From CAYGWP01 sp964353455 (GTDB taxonomy: Bacteria; Planctomycetota; Phycisphaerae; FEN-1346), in assembly GCA_964353455.1 (NCBI GenBank), contig CAYGWP010000009.1, positions 1 through 20,295 on the forward strand: 20,295 bases of DNA, read 5' to 3'. Positions within the stretch are counted from its first letter, which is position 1; every line of letters begins with the position of its first letter. Below the pieces are notes generated by a model, which did no database searches, was not told the origin of the DNA, and saw only the letters and a list, made by a program, of their open reading frames with translations. Positions 7,870 through 14,564 of the stretch are shown here, in pieces. Made by a program: the position numbers and the translations under genes.

Positions 7870-10800
7870 GTGGATACCCAGGGCTTGCAGCAGGTCCTCA
7901 CATCGGGCGCCGCGCCGATTGAGAAAGTCAGTGCGGCGTACGATCTTGGCCGGGCGGGTCCCGCCGCCGCCGAGGCCCTGCCGCTCCTCAAGGAGGTGGC
8001 CGCGCGGCGCGAGGAGGACATCCTCGTGCGCGGCTACGCGGCGTGGGCGGCCGAGGAGATCGCGCCGCGCCCCGCCGATGAGCCGGGCTGCACCTACCAC
8101 GTCGCCCAGCGCCACAAACATGCAAATGACTTGAATGACGGGAGCGCGGAGCGGCCGTGGATGACCATCCGGCGCGCGGCCGAGGTCCTCCGGCCCGGCG
8201 ACACGGTCGTCATCTACGGCGGCCTGTACCGCGAGTGCGTGCGCCCGTTCATGGGCGGCACGGGGCCGGAGCGGATGATAACGTACCGCGCGGCCCCCGG
8301 CCAGAAGCCCGTCATCACGGCCGCCGAGCCGTGGAAGGTCCAGTGGCGCCCGGAGGGCGGGGACCTCTGGTCGGCCCCGTACGAGCGGCACCCGTGGGAC
8401 CGGCCGGAACGGTGGCCGAATCCGGCCGCCGGCGCCGTCCGCCGGGCCGAGCAGATCATCGTCGAGCACATGTCATTTACGCATGTCGATACCCGGAAGG
8501 AACTCCTCGAAGGTTCGCAGCGGTTCCTGACGGACGATGAGGCCGGGCGGTTGTGGCTGCGCCTGGGCGGCCCGGTCCCGCCCGCCGGCCGCGGCGTCGA
8601 GCGCGTGATGCGCCAGCAGGTCTTCGCGCCGGCGGTGCGCGGCCTCGGGCACATAAGCGTCCAGGGCCTGACGATGCAGTTCGGCGCCGCTCCGGAAGTC
8701 TCGGGCTCGAACTGGGACGCCATCAGCCACCGCGCGGTGATGAGCGTGCGGTCCGGCCACCACTGGACGATCGAGGATTGCACGATCGAGTGGGGGAACG
8801 CCCAGGGCCTCGACATCGGCGCCGAGGGATGGGGCGAGGACATCAAGGGCCAGCCGGTCGTCTGCGACGAACCCGGCGGCCACGTCGTCCGCCGCTGCCG
8901 AGTGAACCAGCACGGCCTGGCCGGCATCGTCGGCTGGGGGAAGGGGCAGAAGGGCCTCCTGCTGCAGGACAACGAGACCAACCACAACTGCCGCAAGGGC
9001 AACTGGCGCACGTGGGAAGGGGCCGGCCTGAAGATTCACGGTGCGACGGACTGCATCATCCGCCGCCACAGGGCCTGCGACAACCGCGCGTACGGCATCT
9101 GGCTGGACCACCGGTGTGAACGGAATCGCATCACGCAATGTATCTGTCTCGATAATGCCATAGAGGGCATTTTCTTTGAAGTGAGCCCCGGTCCCGTCCT
9201 GATCGACAACAACGTCGTCATCGACTCGCGCGACGAGCCGGAAGGCGGCGGCCTGTACTCGCACGACGGCAGCAGCGCCGCATACGTCAACAATTACGTG
9301 AGCGGCACGAAGTTCGGAGCGCGCCTGAGGAACCTCTTCAGCCGCATCGACGGCGGCAGGCCGACCGCCACGTCCCATAATCGCATCTATAATAACTTTA
9401 TCATCAATCCGACCGTGGCCGCCGTCAGCCTGAACCCCGAGGTCCCGCGGGCCGAAGACAACCGGAGCGACTCGAACATCTTCTGGAAGCGCGGCCGGCG
9501 CGTGACGATGCAACTTGAGAACACCGACGCGGGCGTCCAGTGGGAGAAGACGCCGATCGGCCGGGCGCTCGGCCTCGCGGGCGGCGGCACGGCGGCCGTG
9601 CCCCTCGCGCTCTGGCAGGCGGTCCTCGGCGAGGACCGCGGGAGCCTCGTGGTCCCGCCGGCGCTCCTCTTTGACACGCGGCGGCCGGAGCGAATCCGCG
9701 AGGCGCTCGTGAAACTCTGGCCTGCCGACGCCCCCGCCCTTGACGGGGGCTGGGCCGAGCTCCGGCCGCGCGCCGCCGCCGACCTCGCGGGCGCGCTTCG
9801 GCCGGAACTCGCCGGCGGCCGCTGCGTCCGCACGCTCTGGCTCGCCCCGGATGCCGGGCTCCAGGTCTGGCAGACGCCGCGGGGGCCGCTCGCCGTCCGC
9901 TGGCAGGGGGGCGACAAGGCCGAAATCCAGCCGCTGGCGGAGGCCGCGCTCCTGGCGGACCCGGAGCCGTCGTGCGCCGACGTGCCGGTCCTGGCGGTCG
10001 GGCACACGCTGCGGCTGCCTGCGGCGGAGGGCGCGCGGGTGGCCGCAAGCGGCCTGGACGCGGGCGCGCGCAGCGGGGAACTCGTCGTCTCGGCGGCGAC
10101 GGCTGTCGAGCCCGGCGACTACGGCGTCGTCCTGATATGTGGGAACGTATGGCGATATGTTGCCGTTCGGGTCAGCCCCGCCTTCGTCATGGGCGGCATC
10201 GGCTTTACGCGAGAGGGGGGCAGCGCGGTCACGGCCGCGCTCTCCAACCACGGCCAGATCGGCGGCGAGGCGGCGGTCCGGCTCCAACTCGGCGGACGCG
10301 AGGTCCGGCAGGTTGTCGCCATCCAGCCCGGCAAGACCGTCGAGGCCCGACTGCCGGTCGAGTTCGACGGCGCCGGCGAGGCGGTGGTCACCGCCGAGGT
10401 CGGCGGGGCGACGCTCGCGGGGAAATCCCTCGTCAGTTTCGCCCGCGCCGCGCGGTCCGCCTCGTGGGCCGATGCGCCGCGGTACCCGATCGAGACCTTC
10501 CCCGGCGGCGCGTTCCCCGAGGGGATCGAGGCGTTCGCCCTCTACAAGGGCGGCCTTGCGGCACGGTGGGCCGCGCGGCACGACGAGGCCGGGCTGCACC
10601 TCCTGGTGGAAGTCGAGGACGAGAAGCACGAGCAGACGCAGAGGATCGACAAGTTGCAGGACGAGGATTCGATTCAGGTCCAGGCGAAGGCCGTGCCGGG
10701 CCTGAAGCCGCTCGAGATCGTCCTGGCGATGAATTCCGAGACCGGCGAGACGGTCGTCGTCCGCAGGCAGGCGCCTGACGCTGAGAAGTTTTCCGCCGGC

Positions 10801-11037
10801 CGCGCGGCGGACGTGCCGGCCCGCATCGCGCGCTCCGGCCGGCTGACGACGTACGAGGTCACGCTTCCGTGGCCGATGCTGGGCCTGGCGGCGCCGCCGC
10901 GCTTGGGGCAGGGCGTGCGCCTCAGCATCCTCGTCAACAACAACGATGGCCGCGGGCGGCACGGACTCCAGTGGTTCTTCGGCATCCGCGACCACGAAGG
11001 AGACGAGCGGATGATGGGGACCGTCTGGCTCGATTAG
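7870..11037 (+). CDS. Large right-handed beta-helix protein with C-terminal CBM9-like domain
   Basis: 1055 residues from a GTG start. Residues 1-70 are helical and HEAT-like ('EKVSAAYDLGRAGPAAAEAL'). From about 75 the DUF1565/pectate-lyase-like opening is clear: 'CTYHVAQ', 'PWMTIRRAAEVLRPGDTVVI', 'GGLYRECV'. A parallel beta-helix with repeated 'NNVVID', 'VNNYVSG' and 'YNNFIINP' rungs runs to about residue 560. A long low-similarity middle follows, then from about 864 a CBM9/DOMON-like domain ('ARWAARHDEAGLHLLVEVED', ending 'FFGIRDHEGDERMMGTVWLD'). Such architectures bind or cleave polysaccharides; no catalytic residues can be named. The start follows GGGAGGAG at 12 nt spacing. No signal peptide is seen at this start or in the longer frame from 7798, which is odd for such a protein. 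It is 91 bp after the U32-like gene and 38 bp before the mutarotase-like gene. Confidence 0.85.
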   Translation: MDTQGLQQVLTSGAAPIEKVSAAYDLGRAGPAAAEALPLLKEVAARREEDILVRGYAAWAAEEIAPRPADEPGCTYHVAQRHKHANDLNDGSAERPWMTIRRAAEVLRPGDTVVIYGGLYRECVRPFMGGTGPERMITYRAAPGQKPVITAAEPWKVQWRPEGGDLWSAPYERHPWDRPERWPNPAAGAVRRAEQIIVEHMSFTHVDTRKELLEGSQRFLTDDEAGRLWLRLGGPVPPAGRGVERVMRQQVFAPAVRGLGHISVQGLTMQFGAAPEVSGSNWDAISHRAVMSVRSGHHWTIEDCTIEWGNAQGLDIGAEGWGEDIKGQPVVCDEPGGHVVRRCRVNQHGLAGIVGWGKGQKGLLLQDNETNHNCRKGNWRTWEGAGLKIHGATDCIIRRHRACDNRAYGIWLDHRCERNRITQCICLDNAIEGIFFEVSPGPVLIDNNVVIDSRDEPEGGGLYSHDGSSAAYVNNYVSGTKFGARLRNLFSRIDGGRPTATSHNRIYNNFIINPTVAAVSLNPEVPRAEDNRSDSNIFWKRGRRVTMQLENTDAGVQWEKTPIGRALGLAGGGTAAVPLALWQAVLGEDRGSLVVPPALLFDTRRPERIREALVKLWPADAPALDGGWAELRPRAAADLAGALRPELAGGRCVRTLWLAPDAGLQVWQTPRGPLAVRWQGGDKAEIQPLAEAALLADPEPSCADVPVLAVGHTLRLPAAEGARVAASGLDAGARSGELVVSAATAVEPGDYGVVLICGNVWRYVAVRVSPAFVMGGIGFTREGGSAVTAALSNHGQIGGEAAVRLQLGGREVRQVVAIQPGKTVEARLPVEFDGAGEAVVTAEVGGATLAGKSLVSFARAARSASWADAPRYPIETFPGGAFPEGIEAFALYKGGLAARWAARHDEAGLHLLVEVEDEKHEQTQRIDKLQDEDSIQVQAKAVPGLKPLEIVLAMNSETGETVVVRRQAPDAEKFSAGRAADVPARIARSGRLTTYEVTLPWPMLGLAAPPRLGQGVRLSILVNNNDGRGRHGLQWFFGIRDHEGDERMMGTVWLD

Positions 11038-11075
11038 CGGATGTCACCAGGAGCATCCCGAAAGTGAGGCCGAGT

Positions 11076-12062
11076 ATGCACGCGCTGACATGTCTGGGCC
11101 TGATCGCCGCCGTTGCCGCCATCGCCTTCGCCGGCGAAAGTGCCAAGGAGCAGCCGCAAATGGAGTATCCGCAACTTGCGATCCAGAGCGACGCGCTGAG
11201 ACTCGTCCTTTACCTGCCCGACGCCGAGAAGGGGTTCTACCGCAGCACGCGGTTCGACTGGTCGGGCCTGGTGGCCCGGGCTGAGTTCGGGGGACACACG
11301 GTCTTCGGCCCGTTCCGCCCGAAACACAACCCGCTCGGGAACGACAGCGTGGTCGGGCCGGCCGAGGAGTTCGACATGGATGCCCCCCAGGGCTACGTCG
11401 AGGCGAAGCCGGGCGAGACGTTCGTCAAGATCGGGGTAGGGCTCCTGAAGAAGGGCGCTGAACCGCAGTACCGTTTCTCGGGGCGCTACGAGATTGCCCG
11501 GCTCGGCGCGTGGAAGGTGGCGAGCGGCCCCGACTGGGTGGAGTTCACCCAGACGCTGGAGGGTGAGCGCGGATGGGGGTACGTCTATACGAAACGCATC
11601 GGCATCGGCCCCGACGCGGCCTTCACCATCACGCACACCCTCCGGAACACCGGCTCGAAGGCGATCGACACTACGATGTATTGCCATAACTTTGTGGTGA
11701 TCGACGGCGACGGCGTCGGCCCGAACTACCGCATCGCGTTCCCGTTCGACCTCGTGCCGAAGGAGGCCAGGGGGAAGGTCGAGTTCAAGGGCAGGGAACT
11801 TGTCATCCCCGAGGAACTGAAAGGCGCCGTCTGGGTCGCCTTCCAGGGCGGCACGGGCAAAGCGGAGGACAACCAGGTGACCGTTGAGAACCGGCGGACG
11901 GGGGCGGGCCTGAAGATTTCCGGCGACCAGCCGACCGTCGAGTGGCGGTTTTACGCCGAGAAGACGGCCGCATGCCCGGAACCGTTCATCCGCATCCAGG
12001 TCGCGCCCGGCGAAGAGAAGAAGTGGCGGACGGCGTACACGTTCTTCTCGGCCGGGAAGTGA
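11076..12062 (+). CDS. Exported galactose mutarotase (aldose epimerase)-fold protein
   Basis: 328 residues. The start ATG follows GAGG at 6 nt. A signal peptide is plain: MHALTCLGLI, a hydrophobic run, then small residues ending AFA before GES. The mature part ('YPQLAIQSDALRLVLYLPDA', 'DWSGLVARAEFGGHTVFGPF', 'ITHTLRNTGSKAIDTTMYCHN') has the all-beta look of the mutarotase-like superfold seen in aldose epimerases and in the non-catalytic domains of some glycosidases. His in 'YCHNF' and acidic residues near the end could be functional, but I cannot assign the catalytic pair with confidence. It closes the 4383-12062 run and most likely acts on sugars in the periplasm. Confidence 0.75.
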   Translation: MHALTCLGLIAAVAAIAFAGESAKEQPQMEYPQLAIQSDALRLVLYLPDAEKGFYRSTRFDWSGLVARAEFGGHTVFGPFRPKHNPLGNDSVVGPAEEFDMDAPQGYVEAKPGETFVKIGVGLLKKGAEPQYRFSGRYEIARLGAWKVASGPDWVEFTQTLEGERGWGYVYTKRIGIGPDAAFTITHTLRNTGSKAIDTTMYCHNFVVIDGDGVGPNYRIAFPFDLVPKEARGKVEFKGRELVIPEELKGAVWVAFQGGTGKAEDNQVTVENRRTGAGLKISGDQPTVEWRFYAEKTAACPEPFIRIQVAPGEEKKWRTAYTFFSAGK

Positions 12063-12092
12063 TCCGCCGCCCGCCAGTCCGTCAGGGCGGTT

Positions 12093-12184
12093 TAACGTTG
12101 CGTGTTCGCGCGGCGGGTCTCCGGACCCGCCGCGCTTTGCCTAACATTGCGTGCCGGCGCGGCGGGTGCGGAGACCCGCCGCGC
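12093..12184. repeat. Two tandem copies (49-bp period) of the GC-rich palindromic repeat
   Basis: Copy 2 has arms GCGCGGCGGGT (12108-12118) and ACCCGCCGCGC (12125-12135). Copy 3 has the same arms at 12157-12167 and 12174-12184. Each is preceded by the same leader, TAACGTTGCGTG (12093) or TAACATTGCGTG (12142), so the unit is about 49 bp. The centres differ (CTCCGG and GCGGAG) while the arms are identical, as expected of a selected or recently copied hairpin. A perfect 14-bp palindrome, GCGCAAATTTGCGC (12181-12194), overlaps the end of copy 3. Lying just after the mutarotase-like gene, they may protect or end its mRNA. Confidence 0.88.
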
Positions 12185-12228
12185 AAATTTGCGCGCTACT
12201 GTCCAACCTTGAAGTGCTCTAGGGCGGG

Positions 12229-12260
12229 CCGCGGGGGCGCGGCATGTTGCGCCCCTGCGG
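12229..12260. other. GC-rich hairpin downstream of the palindromic repeats
   Basis: CCGCGGGGGCGC (12229-12240) and GCGCCCCTGCGG (12249-12260) pair at 11 of 12 positions around an 8-nt loop. No U-tract follows on either strand, so it is not a classical intrinsic terminator. It is part of a dense run of hairpins after the mutarotase-like gene. Confidence 0.6.
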
Positions 12261-12271
12261 GTTCAGGTCGG

Positions 12272-12307
12272 CGAAGAAAGAAGCCCGGGCCTTTCGGACC
12301 GGGCTTC
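12272..12307 (-). terminator. Intrinsic terminator of the minus-strand RNA
   Basis: Nine-bp perfect arms GAAGCCCGG (12280-12288) and CCGGGCTTC (12299-12307) enclose a 10-nt loop. Read on the minus strand the hairpin is followed by TTTCTTCG (12279 downwards), a modest U-tract. On the plus strand CTAAGG follows, so the signal favours the minus strand. Confidence 0.7.
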
Positions 12308-12505
12308 CTAAGGGTCGGCCTCCACCTTTGTGCCGTAAGGAGGTTTTGGAATCAACCCGCCTAGTAATTTGGGTCCTGTGGACGGTTTCGGGCTTTCCGC
12401 CGAAGCGGACGTGCCTTTGATCGTCCGAGTCGGTACCCTAAGCAGGTTTCATCGGTTGTTCCAAATTTGTCCTAAACACGGTCACGGCAGAGAGCCGAAT
12501 CCTCT
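12272..12505 (-). ncRNA. Candidate independent structured small RNA (about 230 nt), family unknown
   Basis: A promoter (12512-12540) predicts a start near 12505 and an intrinsic terminator ends at about 12272. A 5' hairpin pairs GAGAG with CTCTC (12502-12506/12490-12494). Nested pairings then form a rod: TGCCGT/ACGGCA (12484-12489/12331-12336), AGGA/TCCT (12470-12473/12338-12341), a 12-bp helix with one bulge (12454-12465/12345-12357), a GGGT/ACCC helix (12435-12441/12368-12374), GGACG/CGTCC (12422-12426/12380-12384), and TCCGC/GCGGA (12405-12409/12396-12400) closed by UUCG. The tetraloop is UUCG only on the minus strand (CGAA on the plus strand), which supports the orientation. Two alternative pairings exist: CCUCC/GGAGG near 12319-12343, and 12435-12443 with 12303-12315, which would disturb the terminator. 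No minus-strand gene lies within reach downstream, so it is not an obvious leader. A rod shape recalls 6S RNA, but I see no conserved 6S sequence. Confidence 0.7.
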
Positions 12506-12511
12506 CACTTC

Positions 12512-12540
12512 ATCCTACGCTGGTGTCATCGGCGTGCCAA
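12512..12540 (-). promoter_or_regulatory. Sigma70-type promoter for the minus-strand RNA
   Basis: On the minus strand, TTGGCA (12540-12535, 5 of 6 to the -35 consensus), a 17-nt spacer, then TAGGAT (12517-12512, 4 of 6 to -10). The predicted start, about 12505, falls at the foot of the RNA's first hairpin. No minus-strand reading frame of quality follows. Confidence 0.65.
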
Positions 12541-12694
12541 GAGAAAAACTTTACGCGGAATCGGAATCTCAAGCGTCCGGAATTCCAGGTGTCTTCGGCG
12601 CGAAGCGGCCTTGGCAGGGCCGGCCGCGAGGCGCCCGGCGCGGGCGTCCGGGGCGGGTTTCCTCGATGCCGCCGCGCGTCCTTAAGTATCTTGA

Positions 12695-12723
12695 TTGACC
12701 GATGCGTGGCCGCCGCATAGCAT
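12695..12723 (+). promoter_or_regulatory. Sigma70-type promoter for the small membrane protein gene at 12762
   Basis: TTGACC (12695-12700, 5 of 6), 17-nt spacer, TAGCAT (12718-12723, 4 of 6). The predicted start near 12730 rules out the upstream ATG at 12702 and fits the ATG at 12762. Confidence 0.6.
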
Positions 12724-12761
12724 TGTGTGACGGCCCACCGGACTCTGGAAGGGGGCGGCGG

Positions 12762-13172
12762 ATGATCGCGGAAGCGGCGGCGCCACGGCAACCTTCGCTA
12801 CGGTCCCGCATCTGCGGGGCGTACTCGGCAGTGCTGGGCGGGGCGCTGTGGATTATGTATGGCACACTTCTCCTGGCGTTCGTCACCGAGGAGGGGAACG
12901 TCTTCATGAAGTTCGACATCCGCGGCGGCTTGCCGGTGCCGACTCGGATGGTCCTGGACGCCGGCCAGTTCATCGCCACTCACCGGGCTTGCTGTATTGT
13001 CCTGTTGGTGGCATTCTGCATGTGGCTGGCGCATGCCTCCGCCGTTGGGCGATCGCCACGGACGGTCTTCCTGGCGGGTCTGTTTGCCCCGTTGTCGCTT
13101 CTGGCTTTCGTATTGCTCATGGCCGTATGCGCGGTGTCTCTGCTGCTACCACTTGTCCATTGCAGCTTCTGA
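12762..13172 (+). CDS. Small membrane protein with a T2SF-like segment, paralogue A
   Basis: 136 residues from the ATG behind GGAAGGGGG; the frame's earlier ATG at 12702 lies upstream of the predicted transcription start. Three to four hydrophobic segments: about residues 20-40, 75-95 and 100-130. Between the first two lies 'FMKFDIRGGLPVPTRMVLDA', which has the spacing of the T2SF/GspF motif (F..F...G..LP.PT). The next gene has the same layout (FADFDVKLPQGT), and both end in a hydrophobic stretch with 'LPLV'. The T2SF fold is the inner-membrane platform of type II secretion and type IV pili, but this protein is far too short to be a GspF (about 400 residues) and no pilin or ATPase gene is nearby. 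Function unknown. Confidence 0.7.
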   Translation: MIAEAAAPRQPSLRSRICGAYSAVLGGALWIMYGTLLLAFVTEEGNVFMKFDIRGGLPVPTRMVLDAGQFIATHRACCIVLLVAFCMWLAHASAVGRSPRTVFLAGLFAPLSLLAFVLLMAVCAVSLLLPLVHCSF

Positions 13173-13234
13173 CAAGTTTCCCAGGTGCCGCGCTACTGGC
13201 CCTGGAAGCCTGGGCTGCCACCCGTGTGATTCGT

Positions 13235-13262
13235 TTGACACCCGCCGCGCGCGGCGTAAAAT
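13235..13262 (+). promoter_or_regulatory. Strong sigma70-type promoter with a palindrome in its spacer
   Basis: A perfect -35 TTGACA (13235-13240), a 16-nt spacer, and -10 TAAAAT (13257-13262, 5 of 6). The spacer contains a perfect 14-bp palindrome, CGCCGCGCGCGGCG (13243-13256), in the position of an operator. It should drive the genes at 13318 and 13754 independently of the promoter at 12695. Confidence 0.75.
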
Positions 13263-13317
13263 GGGCCTCACGCGATGGGGCGGGCGGCGCGCGGGGCGCG
13301 GTTTGCGGGGATGAGCC

Positions 13318-13740
13318 ATGACTGAGTTCGGCGAGCAGGCGTTGCGGCGGACCGTGGCGTCGCGGGTCCTGGCGGCATCATTGGTGGTCCTGGGCGGGCT
13401 GGCGTGGCTGGTCATCCTGATGGTGGTCCTCTTCATGGTTCCGAAGTTCGTGGCGATCTTCGCGGACTTCGATGTCAAGTTGCCGCAGGGCACCATGGTC
13501 ATTCTGTGCGTGTCGCGGGCGGTCGGGCAGTATTCCATCGTCTTCGGGGCACTGTGGCTGATCGTGGTGCCGGGCCTGGCGGTGCTCCTTGCGGCGACCG
13601 CGCGGCGATGGGCGGTGGGGCTTGCGGCGGCATTCGCCGGGGTGTCGCTGGTCGGCACAGTGATGGCTTTGGTGCTGACGGTGTTGGGGCTTTTCCTGCC
13701 TCTGGTATCACTCCTGGAATCGATGAAGGGCGCCAAGTGA
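13318..13740 (+). CDS. Small membrane protein with a T2SF-like segment, paralogue B
   Basis: 140 residues, start ATG preceded by GGGGATGAG. Hydrophobic segments at about 17-42, 73-95 and 97-128. 'VPKFVAIFADFDVKLPQGT' followed by 'VILCVSRAVGQY' closely follows the conserved T2SF/GspF stretch (VPkF..iF..f...LP..T...l..s), and 'VLGLFLPLVSLLESMKG' resembles the end of a T2SF domain. It is a relative of the gene at 12762. It has its own strong promoter and is 13 bp before a lipoprotein gene, with which it is probably co-transcribed. A complete secretion platform is excluded by length. What a lone T2SF-like unit would do is not known. Confidence 0.72.
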   Translation: MTEFGEQALRRTVASRVLAASLVVLGGLAWLVILMVVLFMVPKFVAIFADFDVKLPQGTMVILCVSRAVGQYSIVFGALWLIVVPGLAVLLAATARRWAVGLAAAFAGVSLVGTVMALVLTVLGLFLPLVSLLESMKGAK

Positions 13741-13753
13741 AACGGGGCGTTCG

Positions 13754-14560
13754 ATGAGGCAGTTGATCCGAGCACGTGGCGGTCCTGCGGCGGTGATGTT
13801 GGCCCTGGCGCTCCTGGGCGGCTGCATGTGGTCGGCCGCGCCGGAGGTGCTGCCACCAGACGGGCCGAAGGCGGGAAGGCCGGACCGGCTCGCTCCGATA
13901 GTGCGCGGCACGGATGACCTCGGCAACATGCTGCCCGCCAGTCCGTTAGGGCGGGCCGCTGTGCCTGCGAAGGCGCCGCCGGCCGTTCGGATCGACGAGA
14001 AGGCCCGGACGGTCCGCATCCCCGCGCGGCTGACGCACGTCAAGGGCGTGGTGGAGTGGCTGCTCTCGTGCGGGGAGAGGCACCGGGCCATGTCGGTCCT
14101 CGTGACCGACTGCACGGTCCGCGACGTGATGACGGCCTTGGCGAAGGCGGGCCTTCGGGCGGGCGAGCGGCCACAGGCCGTCGGCGAGGACCGTGCCCGG
14201 CCGCCCAAGGGCGCGCCCGTCGTGGTCGAGGTCGCATTCAAGGACGGCAAGGGGAAAGAGACCCGCGTTCCTGCGGCCAAGTTCCTGTCGGGCCGGTCCG
14301 ACGGAGAGCCGCTCGGCGAGGGGGGGTGGGTTTACGTCGGGCCGCTCGTGATCCGCGAGGCCGATTCCGAGATTCTCGTCACGGACTTTTCGGGGAGCCT
14401 GGTCTCGACGAACCTGCGCGATTCCAGCGCGATGATCTACTGGGTCTCGAAGGCGGTATCGGACGAGCCTGCGACGTTCACCGCGGCGTACTACACTTCA
14501 TCTCTGGCATCGCCCGGCGAGGGCGGCCCGTGCGAGTTGGTTATTCGCCCGGCGAAGTAA
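13754..14560 (+). CDS. Predicted lipoprotein of unknown function
   Basis: 268 residues. The N-terminus is positively charged (MRQLIRARGG) with a hydrophobic run and lipobox ending LLGGC; Cys24 would be lipidated after signal peptidase II cleavage. The next ~60 residues are Pro/Gly/Ala-rich and probably unstructured, then from about 75 a compact mixed alpha/beta region follows ('KARTVRIPARLTHVKGVVEW', 'MSVLVTDCTVRDVMTALAKA'). The later part is rich in Gly and polar residues ('VYVGPLVIREADSEILVTDF'). I recognise no family. It lies 13 bp after paralogue B, so the membrane protein and the lipoprotein may work together in the envelope. The Shine-Dalgarno site is weak. Confidence 0.75.
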   Translation: MRQLIRARGGPAAVMLALALLGGCMWSAAPEVLPPDGPKAGRPDRLAPIVRGTDDLGNMLPASPLGRAAVPAKAPPAVRIDEKARTVRIPARLTHVKGVVEWLLSCGERHRAMSVLVTDCTVRDVMTALAKAGLRAGERPQAVGEDRARPPKGAPVVVEVAFKDGKGKETRVPAAKFLSGRSDGEPLGEGGWVYVGPLVIREADSEILVTDFSGSLVSTNLRDSSAMIYWVSKAVSDEPATFTAAYYTSSLASPGEGGPCELVIRPAK

Positions 14561-14564
14561 ACCA

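Noticed and set aside
8473..10995. Very long minus-strand open frame opposite the beta-helix gene
   Set aside because: Arg/Ala/Asp-rich low-complexity translation, no domain; the plus-strand frame has clear beta-helix and CBM9-like patterns.
12272..12505. Assignment of the structured RNA as 6S, tmRNA, RNase P or SRP RNA
   Set aside because: The rod shape is compatible with 6S but no conserved 6S bubble sequence is seen; tmRNA ends, RNase P core motifs and the SRP GGAA/AGCA tip are absent. The name is left open.
12369..12698. A plus-strand open frame of about 109 codons from 12369
   Set aside because: It overlaps the structured RNA, has no ribosome site, ignores the promoters found here and its protein has no family look.
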